64,000 nt of DNA from Aptenodytes patagonicus (lineage: Eukaryota; Chordata; Aves; Sphenisciformes; Spheniscidae). Of this stretch, positions 21,903 through 34,215 are shown one piece after another. The stretch covers positions 1,686,179 to 1,750,178 of the forward strand of contig NC_134975.1 of NCBI RefSeq assembly GCF_965638725.1, in the 5' to 3' direction. The position numbers and the translations under genes were made by a program. A model generated the notes under the pieces. That model ran no database searches and was not told the DNA's origin. It saw only the letters and a program-made list of their open reading frames with translations. The stretch's first letter is position 1; each line of letters opens with the position of its first letter.

Positions 21903-24421
21903 ATCGCCGTCTCGCCCACTCCCTGCCACGGGTGTGCTTTAGCGCGGGCAAAACGCAGCTCCCTCCAACAACATTCCCACGCCCGGCCACGCCGTCGCTT
22001 CTCCTCCAGCAGACGCTCTCCTGCCCTGGCCAACCTCGTCTGCTGTGGGACGTTCCTTGGGGGTGACATTCCAGCTGTGATCTCCACCAGACCGCTGCTT
22101 GAAGGACGGTTCTCAGGTAGGAAGGAGGTTTTTAGCAAGAGCATCACTGAGCATTCAGGTCATCGAAGTCCACCGCCCCTCAAGGTCAACTCAGGGCAGA
22201 TGCTCAAGGTGCAGGAGAAACCTCAGCGTGCCCCAGAGAAAGGTGCCACGGCCCATGGGTGCTGCTCAGATCCCTGTCGGGAGTGAAGCCCTTCACTGAA
22301 ACGTCATTCCTTGACGCCGGACGAGCTCCCCGGGGCCTGGGGTTGGACCCAGCCCATTTTCGGAGGATTACATTAGAGAGGAAAATCCATTTCTAATCAG
22401 CAGAACCATTTCCCCAAACAGACGTGGCCCCATAAAAAGGTCAGGAGGTCAAACGGACCCAATTTCCATGCAATCTGCATAACAACGGCCGAGCCAGCAA
22501 GGGTGGCGAGCGTACCCCGAAGCTCCCGGTCCCACCACCCGGTCCCACACGGGACTTTGCCTCCTGCTTCTGCCCCCCGACCTGTGGCGAGGCTGGAGGA
22601 CGCAGCGAGGTGAGGACGTTGCTTCTCCCATCTGGGCTGTAAGTCTGCGCTTGGCACGGATGTGACCACGGCCGTCTCCTCCTCAAGCCCATCTAGAAAC
22701 ATGCCACGTGAAACCACCTGCGGAGATTTCGGCCGTGTGTATGCATATTCACGTGGTCTATAGAGAGATGCAGAGAAATAGTTTGAAGGCATCTTTATAC
22801 CATCTCCATCTCTGCTCCTACAGAAGCCACTTAGCAAAGGACGTGCTGTCAGCAAACAGACGGAAGCTGCCCTGAAAAACTTCTTGTCCTGACCTCGCTC
22901 CATTCAAAACCACTTGTTGAAACCCACCAGGACTCACCACGTCCCCCCTGAGAGGGACTGTCTGACCTCGCCTGAACCCGCAGAAGGAAGATCTGGGGGG
23001 CCATGCTCTTCTGACGGCCCCCACCAGACCCCAGCCAGCGCTGAGCTGGTGGCCGGGCGGCCCGTGATGCTGTGCAGTAGGATGTCGGTGGTGGTGGTAT
23101 GCCTGGAGGATGCAACCTCTGGGTTCTGCGCTACAACGGCATGAGAAGAAGCAAAGCCAAAGTGTTACGGGGCCGGACACTGAGCCCGGCTGCCGGACCG
23201 CTGCTGCACCGTGGGGAGCCGCGGTCTGATCCGCACCCAGCGCTGTGCACGCCCGGGGCAGACCCTATAGATGGGGAGTCTACGAACCCTGATACACACA
23301 TAAACCCCAGGAGGCTGAAAATCATTTTAAGTGACTTATTTTTCCAAGAAGAAAGCACTGCCGTTACGTTTCATCTTCCCACAAGCACTTGGATGAAGGT
23401 CATTAAATGCAGTAGATGCTCTGCAGCTCCGGAAGGGGCCCAGGGACCGGGCACCCCCCACCCCTGCCCAAGCCCTCTCCTCCCAGGGTGTTTTTCCCGA
23501 TGAAGCTCCAATAACGAACTCCCCCGGGGGCAAAAGCCAAGGCAGGAGCCACCAGCCCCTGGTCTATCTTCTCCAATATCTGGCCTTGGGCCGGGGTCAG
23601 TGCCGGGGGCTGCGGCGGATGCAGGAACCGGGCTGCAGCAGGGAGATAATTTGCCCCGTGCACTAGAGCCTGTCCGCGGCGGCAGCAGCAGCACTCCAGC
23701 TCATCTCCTCCACGGAACGAATCAATCTTAATTAACTCTAATTCTGGGGAGCCTCCCAGCCCCATCCAGCACCGCACAACGCGGTTGTATTTTCCGCCTC
23801 GGTGCCCTGCCAGGCAGCATGCTCCACAGGGAACTGAGCAAAAACTCCTCTTTTCCATCATTTCTGCATCTCCTTTCCCGCGGTCCCCGTGTGTTCCCCG
23901 TCACACACCCTGCGGGATGACGGACCCCATCCCCGTCCCCTGTGGACCACCTTCCCTGCCCTCGGCACCCGCAGCTTCACCATCTCCCGGCCAGCCCCGC
24001 CGGAGCTGGGCTGGGGGAGGCCTCTCTCGGTGGCTTTTGTTTTCACAAGCCTTTTGACTCGCGGATTCTTTTTTAAACACCGCCTCAGCAGCCTGAAAAG
24101 CCGAGCTCCCTCCTGCACTCCATTCACTAATGGATTTTCCAGAAGTTCCCTTTTTTTGGCTTCTTTCTTTGCTGACGCTGCTGCCCCCATCCACGCCCGA
24201 GGCTGCGGCTCCCCTCTGCCGTACGCCTGTGCTTGCACGGACGGACGGGCTCTGTCTTTGGGGACCCGCGTGCCACGCTCGGAGCAGCCACCCCTACGGC
24301 TCCCACCTTCTGCACCCTGGGAGTCTGCAGATACGCGGCTATTATAAGCCAATTATAATTATACATCATTATAGAGCACAGGGTGCAAACGTCTCAACCT
24401 GCCACGACAGGGTTGCTGCTC

Positions 24422-24439
24422 AAAAAAAAAAAAAAAAAA
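24422..24439. repeat. Poly(A) tract, 18 bp
   Basis: An uninterrupted A18 tract has no recognisable retroposed body in front of it. Confidence 0.8.
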
Positions 24440-26654
24440 GGGTTAAAGAATAATAAGGTGGCAGCAGCGTCAGGGTGAAGGTATCGCCGGGAAATCGGGG
24501 AGAAGTTTGGTGCCGGGCTGGCTCCGTGCAAGAGCCTATCGATCGGGGCAGCGCCGCTCCTCTCTCCTAGAGCTAATCCTACAGCAGAAATAATTCATTT
24601 TCCTCCCTTTTCAGCAGCCACTCATTAAAAAGTAATCACCTTGTAGGAGGAGGATATGAACAGCCCAAGGTCAGATCCATAACGACGTTATTTCTGGAGC
24701 GTGTACCTGGCTCGTGCCAAACAGCAGCCACGCTGCGACCCCAGCCCTGCCCGTGCGGAGCCGGCAGCTTCGGCCCCATGGCTGGGCCCTGCCTCGCTGC
24801 TCGGGTTGGTGGCGATTAAGATGCAAATGGAAATATCTCTATATTAGCAGATATTCACTTCTGTGAGCGCTGCCCGCCAGCATCTGTGGCCGAGCACCCA
24901 GGTCGCGCTGCATGGATGTTGCTCTCATCAACCCCAAGCACCCGCAACGCCTAAGGTGGAAAATAGGAACAACGCTTCAAAAGGTATCTTTTAAATCTCA
25001 TTATTTGGTGGCATCTCCAATAAATCTCCAAATCTCCAGCTCCCGATTTATTTTTACATTGCTGGGACTTCACTGCAGCTGCTAAAACCTGTTTTTCTAA
25101 GAGTGTGAAGCTGCGAAGCGTAACATAAAGAGGTGTCACCATGTCCCCATCAGCGGCACACGCAGAGCTGGGACCGTGGCACCTCGGCGTGCTCTCAGGT
25201 TGCCATAAACCCATCCCGGGTGCAACGTCCTGCCCATCGCCGTTATTGATTCACCCGGGGGATCGGGGTGCAGCCCCAGGGGGTTCCCAGGAGGGAGAGT
25301 GCGGGCTCAGAGCGATCGCCCCATCCCCGCGGCACAGCCAAGGGCTGCCAGGTCTAGCAAAGTCCAACCTGCTCGCAGCGTGCCGGCATTTTAGCAGATT
25401 TACGTTTGCAACACGTGGCCTGATTCAGCGTTTGGAGAGAGGAGGAGGCGATGCCCTGGGAACCGGCCAGAGCGCAGGGCTGGGACGGGGACGTAGCACA
25501 GGGGACGGGAAGCAGGATGGGGACGGTCCCAGGGATTTGGCAATTCCAGATCCAGCCAAACTATGGCAAGACAGCTACAGCGATGCCAGAATGGGTAAGA
25601 AGACTCCCACACCTAAACTCTTCCCCGCTATATCCGCAGTGGGGATGCCGCTGCGTGCACAGCTTTCTGCTGCCTCACCCTGCGGGGCTGGGTCAGCTGG
25701 GGAGCCCGGTGTCCCCCCTGTTGACACAAGGTGCCGGGCACGTGGGACACCCCGAGCAGGGCGACCTGCCCTTTCAAGGCGGGACGTGCAGGACAAGCCC
25801 TTCAAAACACACTCAACCTCTCTAACCTCCCGTGCACAGCACAGCCTCACAGCACGTCACCCCTGGCCTTTAATTACACATTTCTGTAGCCATTAGTCCT
25901 CTCGCCATCAATTACACCCACATTATCCTGCTCCGGGAGGCAGCAGGACGCGGGGAGCAGAGTCAAGTGCTTTGCAGACTCTTTCCAAAGGAAAGAAACA
26001 GCCTCCGATGGGAACATCCCTTCGCCGTGGCAGAGCCGAGGCAGCAGACAAAGCAGCCCGGCAGCCGGTCCCGCTGCTCTTCAGAGGCCTAAAGCAACAC
26101 CGAGAAAGATTAATCACAGGGAGAGGACCCGGGCTCCAGCGTCCCCTGATGCCACGAGTCCCCTCCAGCTCGGTGCCGCCGCTGCACCTCTCATCTATTT
26201 ACACAGCAAAGTCTTTGTGAGGAGCAGGCTCCTCTTCTGAGAGCGGCCGGGGCAGGGAAAGGGGTACTTATTCAGCTATTATTCAGCTTTTTTTTTGTAG
26301 GCAAGACAAGTGTGGGTTAAAGTGCAATTTGTCTTGACATTAGTTTTCACTTTCTTGGGGGGTGGGGGGAAAAAAAAGGTGGCTTTTTTCTCGTTTGAGG
26401 GAAAACACTTGCCCGGGTACCACACCTCCATCAGCCGAGCATCCCACCCGGGAGCGCACCCGAGCAGCCCGCCCCGGGAGCACACCCCAGCATCCCGGTC
26501 CAGGGCGAGGGGCCCCGGGCACCACCACGACACAGGCCATGATGGCATCACTGTCATTAAACAAACATGCCCGGTTTTTCCATGACTGAGTTGTCTGTCC
26601 TCGGGAGAAAGGAGCTAGGAAGAAAACCTTTAATTTGCGTCCTCCCCTGCTCTC

Positions 26655-26860
26655 AACTGTAAGTCAGCAGCATCTGTGAGGCCTTGGCTGGGTTTATTAG
26701 GGCCCCCATAAAGATCAGGGGTTGCTGATAAGCGACCCGAGGCATGCACCACTGGAGGAAAAATTGTGCTAGCGATCTGTACAATTTAACCAACATTAAC
26801 TTCAGCTGATGACAGGCCACAAGGCCAGGAGAGAGATTTTACAACACCCTCGTTACACAG
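26655..26860. promoter_or_regulatory. Conserved-element candidate D
   Basis: A unique block contains TGGGTTTATTAGGGCCCCC, TGCTGATAAGCG (GATA core), TACAATTTAACCAACATTAA and an E-box CAGCTG. It shows the low CpG and balanced composition of a conserved element. Function unknown. Confidence 0.35.
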
Positions 26861-27139
26861 CAAAATAAACTTTGCTGCGGAGAGCCGGTGCTGACTCTAA
26901 ACTCTTGCTCCCATTAAGAGGAGACCCGAGCCCAGAGCTGCCGAGGCACCGCCGTCCCCGGGGCAGGTCTGCTGGGCAGCACCCGCGCGTGCAGCAGCAT
27001 CCTCTGCAAATCAAGACTGGGGTTCACGGGGCAGAAAAAGCACCACGATCCTGCTCAGGGCTCAGAGTGCGAGGGAGAAAAGGGGGGAGAGCCCTTCTCA
27101 CCACCCCGGAGCATGAGAACAAGCCAAGCCCAAAGGAAA

Positions 27140-27345
27140 AACGAAGAGGAAAATATACCAGAATTAATCACGGCAACGAACTCGCGGCGGCAGGACCTTG
27201 CAAGGGGATAAACTGTTTCTCAGGACTGGGAATTGCCAGGGCTAGCACTGGGAAGAACTGGTTTATTCCCTGCTCGGCTGCTGATCCAGCAATGGGAATT
27301 TTCCTGCTTAACGCTAATAAAGTCTGGTTTAGTCCCAACGGCTCC
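27140..27345. promoter_or_regulatory. Conserved-element candidate E
   Basis: The block holds CAGAATTAATCACGG, AAGGGGATAAACTG, two AACTGGTTTATTCC-like segments and CTTAACGCTAATAAAG. It is unique sequence without a coding product. Confidence 0.3.
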
Positions 27346-27433
27346 CTTCGATCGGGAGCTGGGTGCCACCGCTGGCACGTGTGTCCCCTGGGACGAGAGT
27401 GCCGGACACCGGGGACATCCGCGAGTGACCAAA

Positions 27434-27475
27434 CACCAGCAGCACCAGCAGCACCAGCAGCACCAGCAGCACCAG
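27434..27475. repeat. CACCAGCAG-type trinucleotide repeat
   Basis: A CAC/CAG triplet array of about 42 bp gives Gln-His or poly-Leu runs in spurious frames on both strands. Confidence 0.85.
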
Positions 27476-29339
27476 GGACAAGCTTTCTGGAGCCAGAGCA
27501 CCACAGAGTTGCTGAACACGTGCATTAACCAGCACGCCCCTCCACGCCCCAAAAGGAAGAAAAACATCTTTACTTTGCTAAAAAGCTACAAGAGAAGGAC
27601 CTTCCTCACCGGCGCCCGAGCTGGGGCTGTTTGCTGGAGCAGGGAGCAGAGGAAGGGAGCATGCCGAGCAAATGAAATGCTCGGAGCCACGAACCTCAAG
27701 CTTTCCTGCACGCTGCAAAATTCCAGCTGACATTTGGCCAGATGCGACGGGATCTGCCCCAGGACGACAAAGGGAGCTTCCCCGACGGCCCTGTCAAACA
27801 GCAAAGCTTCGCTTCCAGCCATATAATCACTGGAGCTCAAAAAATATAACTGAAAAGTGTTTACAATGGCATAAACGCAAGGGTCAGCGTCGCGCAAGGG
27901 TCACTGTCGCTTCTCTAGATGCATTAATGTCATCTGCAAGGAAATTCCCTTTAGGAATCCTCGCTCCTGCATCTGCTACCATAAACTGTGGATTGAGGGA
28001 TTTCTCCTTCCCTACACGCAACCCATCTCCTTCCAGCTGTAGGGACGAAAGCAGGGAGGTGCAGAAACCCCAAACCATTAGAAAAGCAGAGGCAGAAGGG
28101 AAGAAAGGAGAATATTCGGCTGTTTGCAGAAAAATCTGGAGGTGGCATTTCTACCCTCAGGAATATCTCCTCGACTAGGAGGATGCAAAAATAATACGAA
28201 TAAAGTCCGCAGCATCTGCAAACGCCAGCAAGACATGGCACACGCTTCCAGACTCCTTCCAGGAATTTTTTTAATGACGCTAGAGATGCCGTCGTTACGG
28301 AGGTGATGATGTGCCGTGCAGAATCGTTTTATTCCTTCTAATCCGCCGGCGCTGTCGCAGGATTCGATACCGGCTTTGGAGGCGAATGCTCCCGGAGGCT
28401 TTTGTGTTTACCTTTTCCGCGGGGGAAGGAGGAGGTGAATTGAGTGACCCGATGGCCACTCCCTTGGCCTAAGGTTAGGCCCTCGCATCTGTATTTGGGC
28501 ACCCAAAATAACAGCCTTCTCTTTTTTCCAGCGGCTACTGAAATGCCCTGGAGCGGAGGATGGATGCGGGGTGAGTGCTCAAAACTTTCAGCCCACTCCG
28601 GCGCCTCGATACAGGTCTGGGAGCGGCCTGAAGGGGGGATTTGGGAAAACCACGGCCCCTGCTTACATCGGTCTGTACAAACACGCAAAGCAGCATCAGG
28701 ATCATCTCCTGGCCATCGACCTCCTCCCCAAATAAAGGCAAACGGAGCCTCAGCTGCACCGGGGGAGAAGCCCACTGCTGGCCAGAGGCGTGAATCTATG
28801 AATGCAGACACACTGGTTTCTTCAACAACTGTTTTCTGTATTTCAGAGCAGCCAGGGAAAGCCGCTTTGGAGGTTTCTCAGCGTTTATCCCATGTTTTAA
28901 CTTGGGGAATTAGCTCTGACGGGATGCAAGAGGAGAGGTTTGGGTTACGGGACCGCGTCGAACCGGCACCACCAAACCCAAGATGCTGTTAAAGCCCCAA
29001 CCTGGACCTCAGAAGGGAGAAAAAGGCCGGGGAAAAGGCAGGGAGGAGAAAACACCGGCTCCAGATAAGCAATTGTTAACATGATCCATATGGTACACAA
29101 CTTGCCTTTCTGTTTAACCAAAATGATAATGGCAAAAGGGAAGAATGCGGCGGGGGCTCTGCGGGAGAACAAAGGCGGCTGCGAAACCCTTCCCCGCTCC
29201 AGAGAAAACGAATTGTGAGCAGGGAGAGCCCGCGAGTGCTCCTCCCCGGGCCCAGCCGCCCCAAAACCCACCCGGCTCGCTCCTTCTCCTCTGCGAAAGC
29301 TTTACAACTAAAACACGGAGCGGGGAGTGAAACTGCAGC

Positions 29340-29560
29340 TGTCAGCAATAAAATAAAAAAAAAAAAACCTGACAAGTATTAACAGGGACATTTTCATAAT
29401 CAATAATAAACTTTAAATGTGAGCTGCGGCTCAGGACCGGCATTGATATAAACACCGAGCCCATTCCTCTCAGATCTGGATGAATTCAGCCCTGGGTGTT
29501 TATGTTATTGCAGGACCCCGCGGCTTTCCGAGGAACACAATACAGTACGTGCCATTCATT
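29340..29560. promoter_or_regulatory. Conserved-element candidate F
   Basis: The block contains CATAATCAATAATAAAC, GGCATTGATATAAACACC, a near-palindromic AGATCTGGAT and GTGTTTATGTTATTGC. Forkhead-like TAAACA cores occur twice in opposite orientation. No open frame of note. Confidence 0.35.
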
Positions 29561-29879
29561 ATCCCCGGCAGTCCCCCAAGAGAAAATGTCAACACACTTC
29601 TGCTAAAGAGAGCTAAAACAAATGTTTAATGTGATAAACAACTCCTGGGCCTCAGACCCTGCAGAAATGTTTAATTCAGAACCACCTCTAAGAACAAACA
29701 GGCGCCGGAGCCGCACGCTGGCATCCAGGAACGGCAAACCCGGCTCCCTGTCATCACTGGCCGCGCGCCGGAGCAGCGACCCAGGCAGCTCCCGGCCGTC
29801 GGCGCTGGTGGGGAGCACGTTGGAAGGAAACCAGGGAAAAAAACCTCGGCAATTCCCATGCATGGAATCAGTAAATCAA

Positions 29880-30080
29880 TTCTGAGCCGTTATTATTGTA
29901 TTCACACACCCTCCACAGAGACCAGGCATCCAAATTAAACACGACGCGCGCTCAAGTTCTCTTATGAATTCAGTTCAGCACATTCGCAGCCCTGAAATCT
30001 GTTTGCCACAAAACCGGGATCCAATTAATGATAATGTTCATTTTTGTGATCCCAGAGTGAAACTAGGAGTGGTGTAAACC
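29880..30080. promoter_or_regulatory. Conserved-element candidate G
   Basis: A unique AT-rich block with GCCGTTATTATTGTATTC and CCAATTAATGATAATGTTC lies about 400 bp from the CpG island, so it could act as a promoter-proximal element. Confidence 0.3.
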
Positions 30081-30373
30081 AGCACACGGTGTCTCCAAAA
30101 CCAGGAGAATTTACGCTGGAAGACACAGTACGAAGCTCTTTAAAAACCCTTCTGATTTTTTTCCCAAGTGCCTTTTGTCCCCCAAGTGGAAAAAGCACAC
30201 TTAAAAAAAAAAGAAAAAGAAAAAGAAAAGGACCTTTCAGGCAAAGCTCCTAATTAAAAAACGCCATCGGCTCCTCACCGCCACGACTGTTTTGAAGGCG
30301 AGCGCTCCAGCGTGCGCTTGACGTGCGACAGCGGCCGAGGGGAGCGCGCATTGTTCCTGGGTGGTGGATGGCA

Positions 30374-30473
30374 TGGATGGATGGATGGATGGAGGGATGG
30401 ATGGATGGATGGATGGATGGATGGAGGGATGGATGGATGGATGGATGGAGGGATGGAGGGATGGATGGAGGGA
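30374..30473. repeat. (GGAT)n microsatellite
   Basis: About 100 bp of GGAT units is interrupted by GGAG variants and is followed at once by a poly(C) run (30476-30490). It yields artificial Met-Asp-Gly-Trp frames. Confidence 0.9.
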
Positions 30474-30997
30474 CGCCCCCCCCCCCCCCCGCCGTGCGCA
30501 TCCCTCCGGGCGTGGGAGCCGCCGGAGCGGCCGGGGCCGGGCGCCCCCCGGGGCCGCCCGCTGCGCTGCCCCCGCCGGTGGGGCTCCCGGCCGAGCAGGC
30601 TCATGTCACGAGCACGTTTGCCCAGGGCTCCCCGCACCCTTTTCGGGGGAAGGAGGGAGGGGAGAAGCGAAGGCCAAGGCGGCGGGGGATGCCCCGTCCC
30701 CCGGGAGGGGTTGGGTTACCGGGAGCACCAGCCCCCCGCGCCCCCTCCGCTGCGCCCGGCGCCCCGCAGCCCGTAACCCGGCTGTTTTCTCCCTAAAACC
30801 CGGGCTGGGAGGATACCGGGCGGGCGGGAGCCGCCTCCGCCCGGAGCGGGGCATCCCCGGCAGCGCGGGGGATGCTCCGCCGGCAGCGCGGGGGGCCGCC
30901 CCATCCCTCCCTCCCTCCCTCCCTGCCTGCCCCCCCGCCTGCCTCCCGGCGGGACGCCCCGGCGGCGCTGCCCCCCCCCCCCCGGCCCCCCACTCAC

Positions 30998-31005
30998 CTC
31001 CTCAT
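30998..31005 (-). other. FIGNL2: 3' end of inferred FIGNL2 exon 1, with an upstream ATG
   Basis: The exon ends ATGAGGAG before GTGAGTG. The ATG (31005-31003) has G at -3 and A at +4. Joined to the acceptor at 16400 it would open a 25-codon frame that runs past the FIGNL2 start in another frame and stops at 16331. The exon's 5' limit cannot be placed. Confidence 0.45.
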
Positions 31006-31146
31006 GCCGGCGGGCCCTAGCGCAGCCCGGCGGCGGGCGGCCGTGCGGGGCGCCGCATCCTGCCGCTGCCGCCCGGACAATGCGGGGCGGCGCGGCGGCC
31101 CGCGGGCGGCGGGGGCTGGGGCCGGCGCTGGGGCTGGGGCCGGCGC

Positions 31147-31202
31147 TGGGCTGGGGCTGGGGCTGGGGCTGGGGCTGGGGCCGGGGCCGGGGCCGGGGCC
31201 GG
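31147..31202. repeat. GGGGCT/GGGGCC hexanucleotide repeat
   Basis: About four GGGGCT units are followed by four GGGGCC units on the plus strand within the CpG island. The plus strand can form G-quadruplexes. The FIGNL2 strand reads GGCCCC/AGCCCC. Confidence 0.8.
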
Positions 31203-31494
31203 CCCCCGCCCGCCGCCCACGGCCCGCCCCTGCGCCGCGGCGGGGCGGAGCGGAGCGGAGCGCGGCGGAGCGGAGCGGCCCCTCGGCCGCAGCGGGGGCG
31301 GGAGGCGCCGCGGCCGCGGGGGGCGGGAGGAGGCGGGGGCGGCCCCGCTGCGAGCGCGGGGCTGGGGCCGGCCCGGGCTCCGCTCCGGCCCCGCAGCCCG
31401 GCCGGGGCCGGCCCGGCCCAAAGGCAGAGCGGAGGTGCGGGCAGAGAGCGGAGGAGCGGGCGGCCGAGACCCCGGCGTCGCGGCACCCCGGCAG

Positions 31495-31930
31495 CCGTGC
31501 ACCCCGACCCCCTGCGCCCCAGCATCCCAGCGCCCACGCATCCGTGCATCCCAGCACCCACGCACCCCGACCCCCTGCGCCCCAGCATCCCAGCGCCCAC
31601 GCATCCGTGCATCCGTGCATCCCAGCACCCACGCACCCCGACCCCCTGTGCCCCAGCATCCCAGCGCCCACGCACCCCAGCCCCCACGCACCCCAGCCCT
31701 CAGCATCCCAGCCCCCATGCACCCCGACCCCCTGCACCCCGGCACCCATGCGCTCCAGCCTCCTACATCCTAGCACCCATGCACTCCAGCACCTGGCATC
31801 CTGCTACCCCAGTATCCTTGCACCCCAGCCCCTTGCACCCTGTACCCCTGTCCCCCTCTACACCAGCCTCCAATATCCCTGCACCCTGGCCCCCAGCCCC
31901 CCAGCACCCTGACCCCTGCACCCCGGCTCT
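31495..31930. repeat. C-rich minisatellite at the CpG island edge
   Basis: A unit of about 60 bp (CACCCCGACCCCCTGCGCC, CAGCATCCCAGCGCC, CACGCATCCGTGCATC) is repeated about three times almost perfectly. It then decays into short CCCAGC/CACCC motifs for another 200 bp. It generates long Pro/His-rich frames that are not genes. Confidence 0.8.
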
Positions 31931-34174
31931 GGCCCTGCCCATACCCCCGAGGACCCAGCTGCGGCCTGCGGGGAGCCGTGGGCTGGGTCCTCAGCTGCTG
32001 AACTGTGCTCAGAGGAATCCCAAATACCTGGAATACTTTCCTACTATTAGTTTACCGTGCAAAAATAAAACAGTTGCCCCAAGGATACTGTGTCAATGGG
32101 AGGTGTCCACAGGACAACCCGTTTATTAAGGCGTTATCCACCCCACCGAAAACTCTCTGGACCCGTATAGACTTCGCTCAGCCCGGGATCAGCCGGTCTG
32201 GGGCGGCAGGCGACACGCTCCCTTCTCCAGGCCCAAAAATTCACCTTCTTCGGGTCGGTTTGCACCAAGAACGCCCCGCAGCCACCTCGCCTTTGCTCTC
32301 TGAACCCCCGCTTCATTTTATTTAACCAGCTCAGGCTCTTCCCTGATGTAATCACATTACGGCGTTATTTCCCTCACACGAATGTTGTGTCATATCCCTC
32401 AGGGATTATGACACATTTTTCTTTTCAGGAGCAGGCGAGCGTTGCCTGTTCTTGGGCAGATGTTAGAGCTGCAGGCAGCCTTTGCCTGCACCAGCCCGGA
32501 TCCACAAGCAATGCAACTCAGCAGCGAAACCCAAAGGCCGGTGCGGAGCGGGTGCGCTGTTGGTTTTAACCCAGCTGCAATCCACGCACGGGAATACCGC
32601 TCCTCCGGCTGGCCTGAGAAAAGCCCGGAGAGGACAAATTAATCAGATTTTGAAGCTGAGAGCCGTGCAGCCCTGCTCGGGCAGAGCATGGCGAGGGGAC
32701 GGGGTGGGCAGGGCTCCATGCCCCATCGTCCCGTGGCAGTCGTCCTCACCCCGGCCCCGTGATGGGAGCGCTTCCAGACACTGCTGGCTCGGGGCACAAT
32801 GTGGGACATTTGCAGGGATGGCTCCGGAAAGGGCCTTGTGTTGGCCTGAGCGATTTGACGCAATTTCACTAATTGGGGTTCTCCCACGGAGATGAACTGG
32901 GGCAGCTTGTCGGTCCTTTCCCGCCAGCCACTTCCAGGCATCACCCCATCTGCGAGCACGTTTTGCTCCCACCTTGAATTCTCTTAGTGCGGCTTATAAA
33001 AAAGTGCAAAAAAAAATCCTATTTTTTTTCCCTCCCAGCTGCAACAATGCACCATTGTGCTTTTTAATTTGGGTGTGACAAAGAAGAAGCCGTTATTTAA
33101 CACGTGCAGAGCCCCGCTCAGCGCTGGGAGCGCGTGTGGACGTGGCACTTAAACACTGGAGGCTCAGTTCTTCCCCGGCTTAGCTTTAGGAGAGGGATTA
33201 TGTGTCACGGCTTCCTGCAGAAGCTGCTCAGCAACCTGGCAGGGGCTTCCCGCTCTTCCCATGTTGGTAGAAAACCACCGGGCGCTGGAGGTTCCCATTT
33301 TATCTCCACCACTAAATTTTTTACCAGGGGAAAATGCCTAAAAACTGCCTGAACCCACCGCTGGTTTTTCCTGGAAACCCGGTGCTCCGGGAGGGACATC
33401 CAGGGCTCTTCTACATTCAACAGGAAAAGGAATGAACTTGGCTTCTTGCTGCGTCCCCGAGGGGTGCCTGGATGAGTCCCTTATCTTCACCCACCAGTGG
33501 AGGGAGCAGCCCAAATGACAGCACCAGGAATGAATTTTTTTGTTTGTGATTGCAGTGAGAGACCGAAAACCTGCAAACGCGTGAGCCCAGCCACGGCCGT
33601 GGGGCTGCCGGACGTGCCGGGACCTGCACCATGCACCCGATGCCCCAGGCCAGCTCACCCGAGGGCAGCTCCAGCTGAGCCTCCCCCTCCCAGCGCTCTC
33701 AGGGTTTTACCATCCCAGTCTGGCACCCGACGAAGCTCAGCGTGGCTCTGGGGAGCCGCTGCCGGAACGAAAACGCCGCCTTCCCCACTCACTGCCCGGA
33801 TCTCGCCCGCATCCTCTCCCTGCAACACAGCGGGATGCTGCGGTGCTCACCGCAGGCTTCGGGCACCGGGGAGCAGAGACCATGCACATCATTTCACCAT
33901 CGCCTTAGCATAGCGCTGAAACCCTTCGGGCAACGGGTGCTTGGGTAAAGGCACGTGGCTCGGAGCCGGCACGGGCACACTCGGTGCGATGCACGGCCAG
34001 ACGGTTGGAGCGGCTGTTAGTGGATAGAGGCAGGGAGATGCAAAGCAGGACTGGAAATTTGCCGACGGGATCAAGCTTGGCTTGTTCTGGGACTATCTCA
34101 CAGTACCCAGGATCCCATGAAGGTGCTGCTGAGAGGCAGCTTGTCGAGGTGATACCAACCATCTACCTCTCTCG

Positions 34175-34215
34175 ACCACGTTGATTGATTTGCCCATGGT
34201 CACCCATCAGGCTCC
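34175..34215 (-). repeat. MIR / CORE-SINE fragment
   Basis: The segment GATTTGCCCATGGTCACCC followed by CAGCAGCGGG matches the reverse complement of the MIR core around GACCTTGGGCAA. Only about 40 bp survive, so the call is tentative. Confidence 0.4.

Larger units (their letters stand above)
16401..30997 (-). other. FIGNL2: FIGNL2 intron 1 (inferred), rich in AT-rich conserved-looking blocks
   Basis: The acceptor AG is at 16401-16402 and the best upstream donor, GTGAGTG, begins at 30997 inside a CpG island. This makes an intron of about 14.6 kb. It contains no gene I can support, only short GC-driven frames. At least eight blocks of 100-250 bp stand out by AT-rich, non-repetitive, homeodomain-motif-like sequence and are listed separately. 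Simple repeats: AT-rich at 16826-16872, A18 at 24422-24439, CAG-type at 27434-27475. The exon link is not proven by transcript data. Confidence 0.5.
30480..31480 (-). promoter_or_regulatory. FIGNL2: CpG island, presumed FIGNL2 promoter and first exon
   Basis: One kilobase of extreme G+C with dense CpG contains GC boxes and repeated GCGGAGCG units (31237-31280). A strong splice donor on the minus strand (AG then GTGAGTG at 30997) points towards the FIGNL2 coding exon. No TATA box is seen. The island could also start a divergent plus-strand transcript, as reported at human FIGNL2. Confidence 0.6.

Noticed and set aside
30323-30796. Met-Asp-Gly-Trp repeat protein frames
   Set aside because: They are direct translation of the GGAT microsatellite.
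30716-32129. Several 200-350 codon frames on both strands (Pro/Ala/Gly-rich and HPST-type repeats)
   Set aside because: They arise from the CpG island and the C-rich minisatellite. Frames occur on both strands and in several phases at once with no domain.
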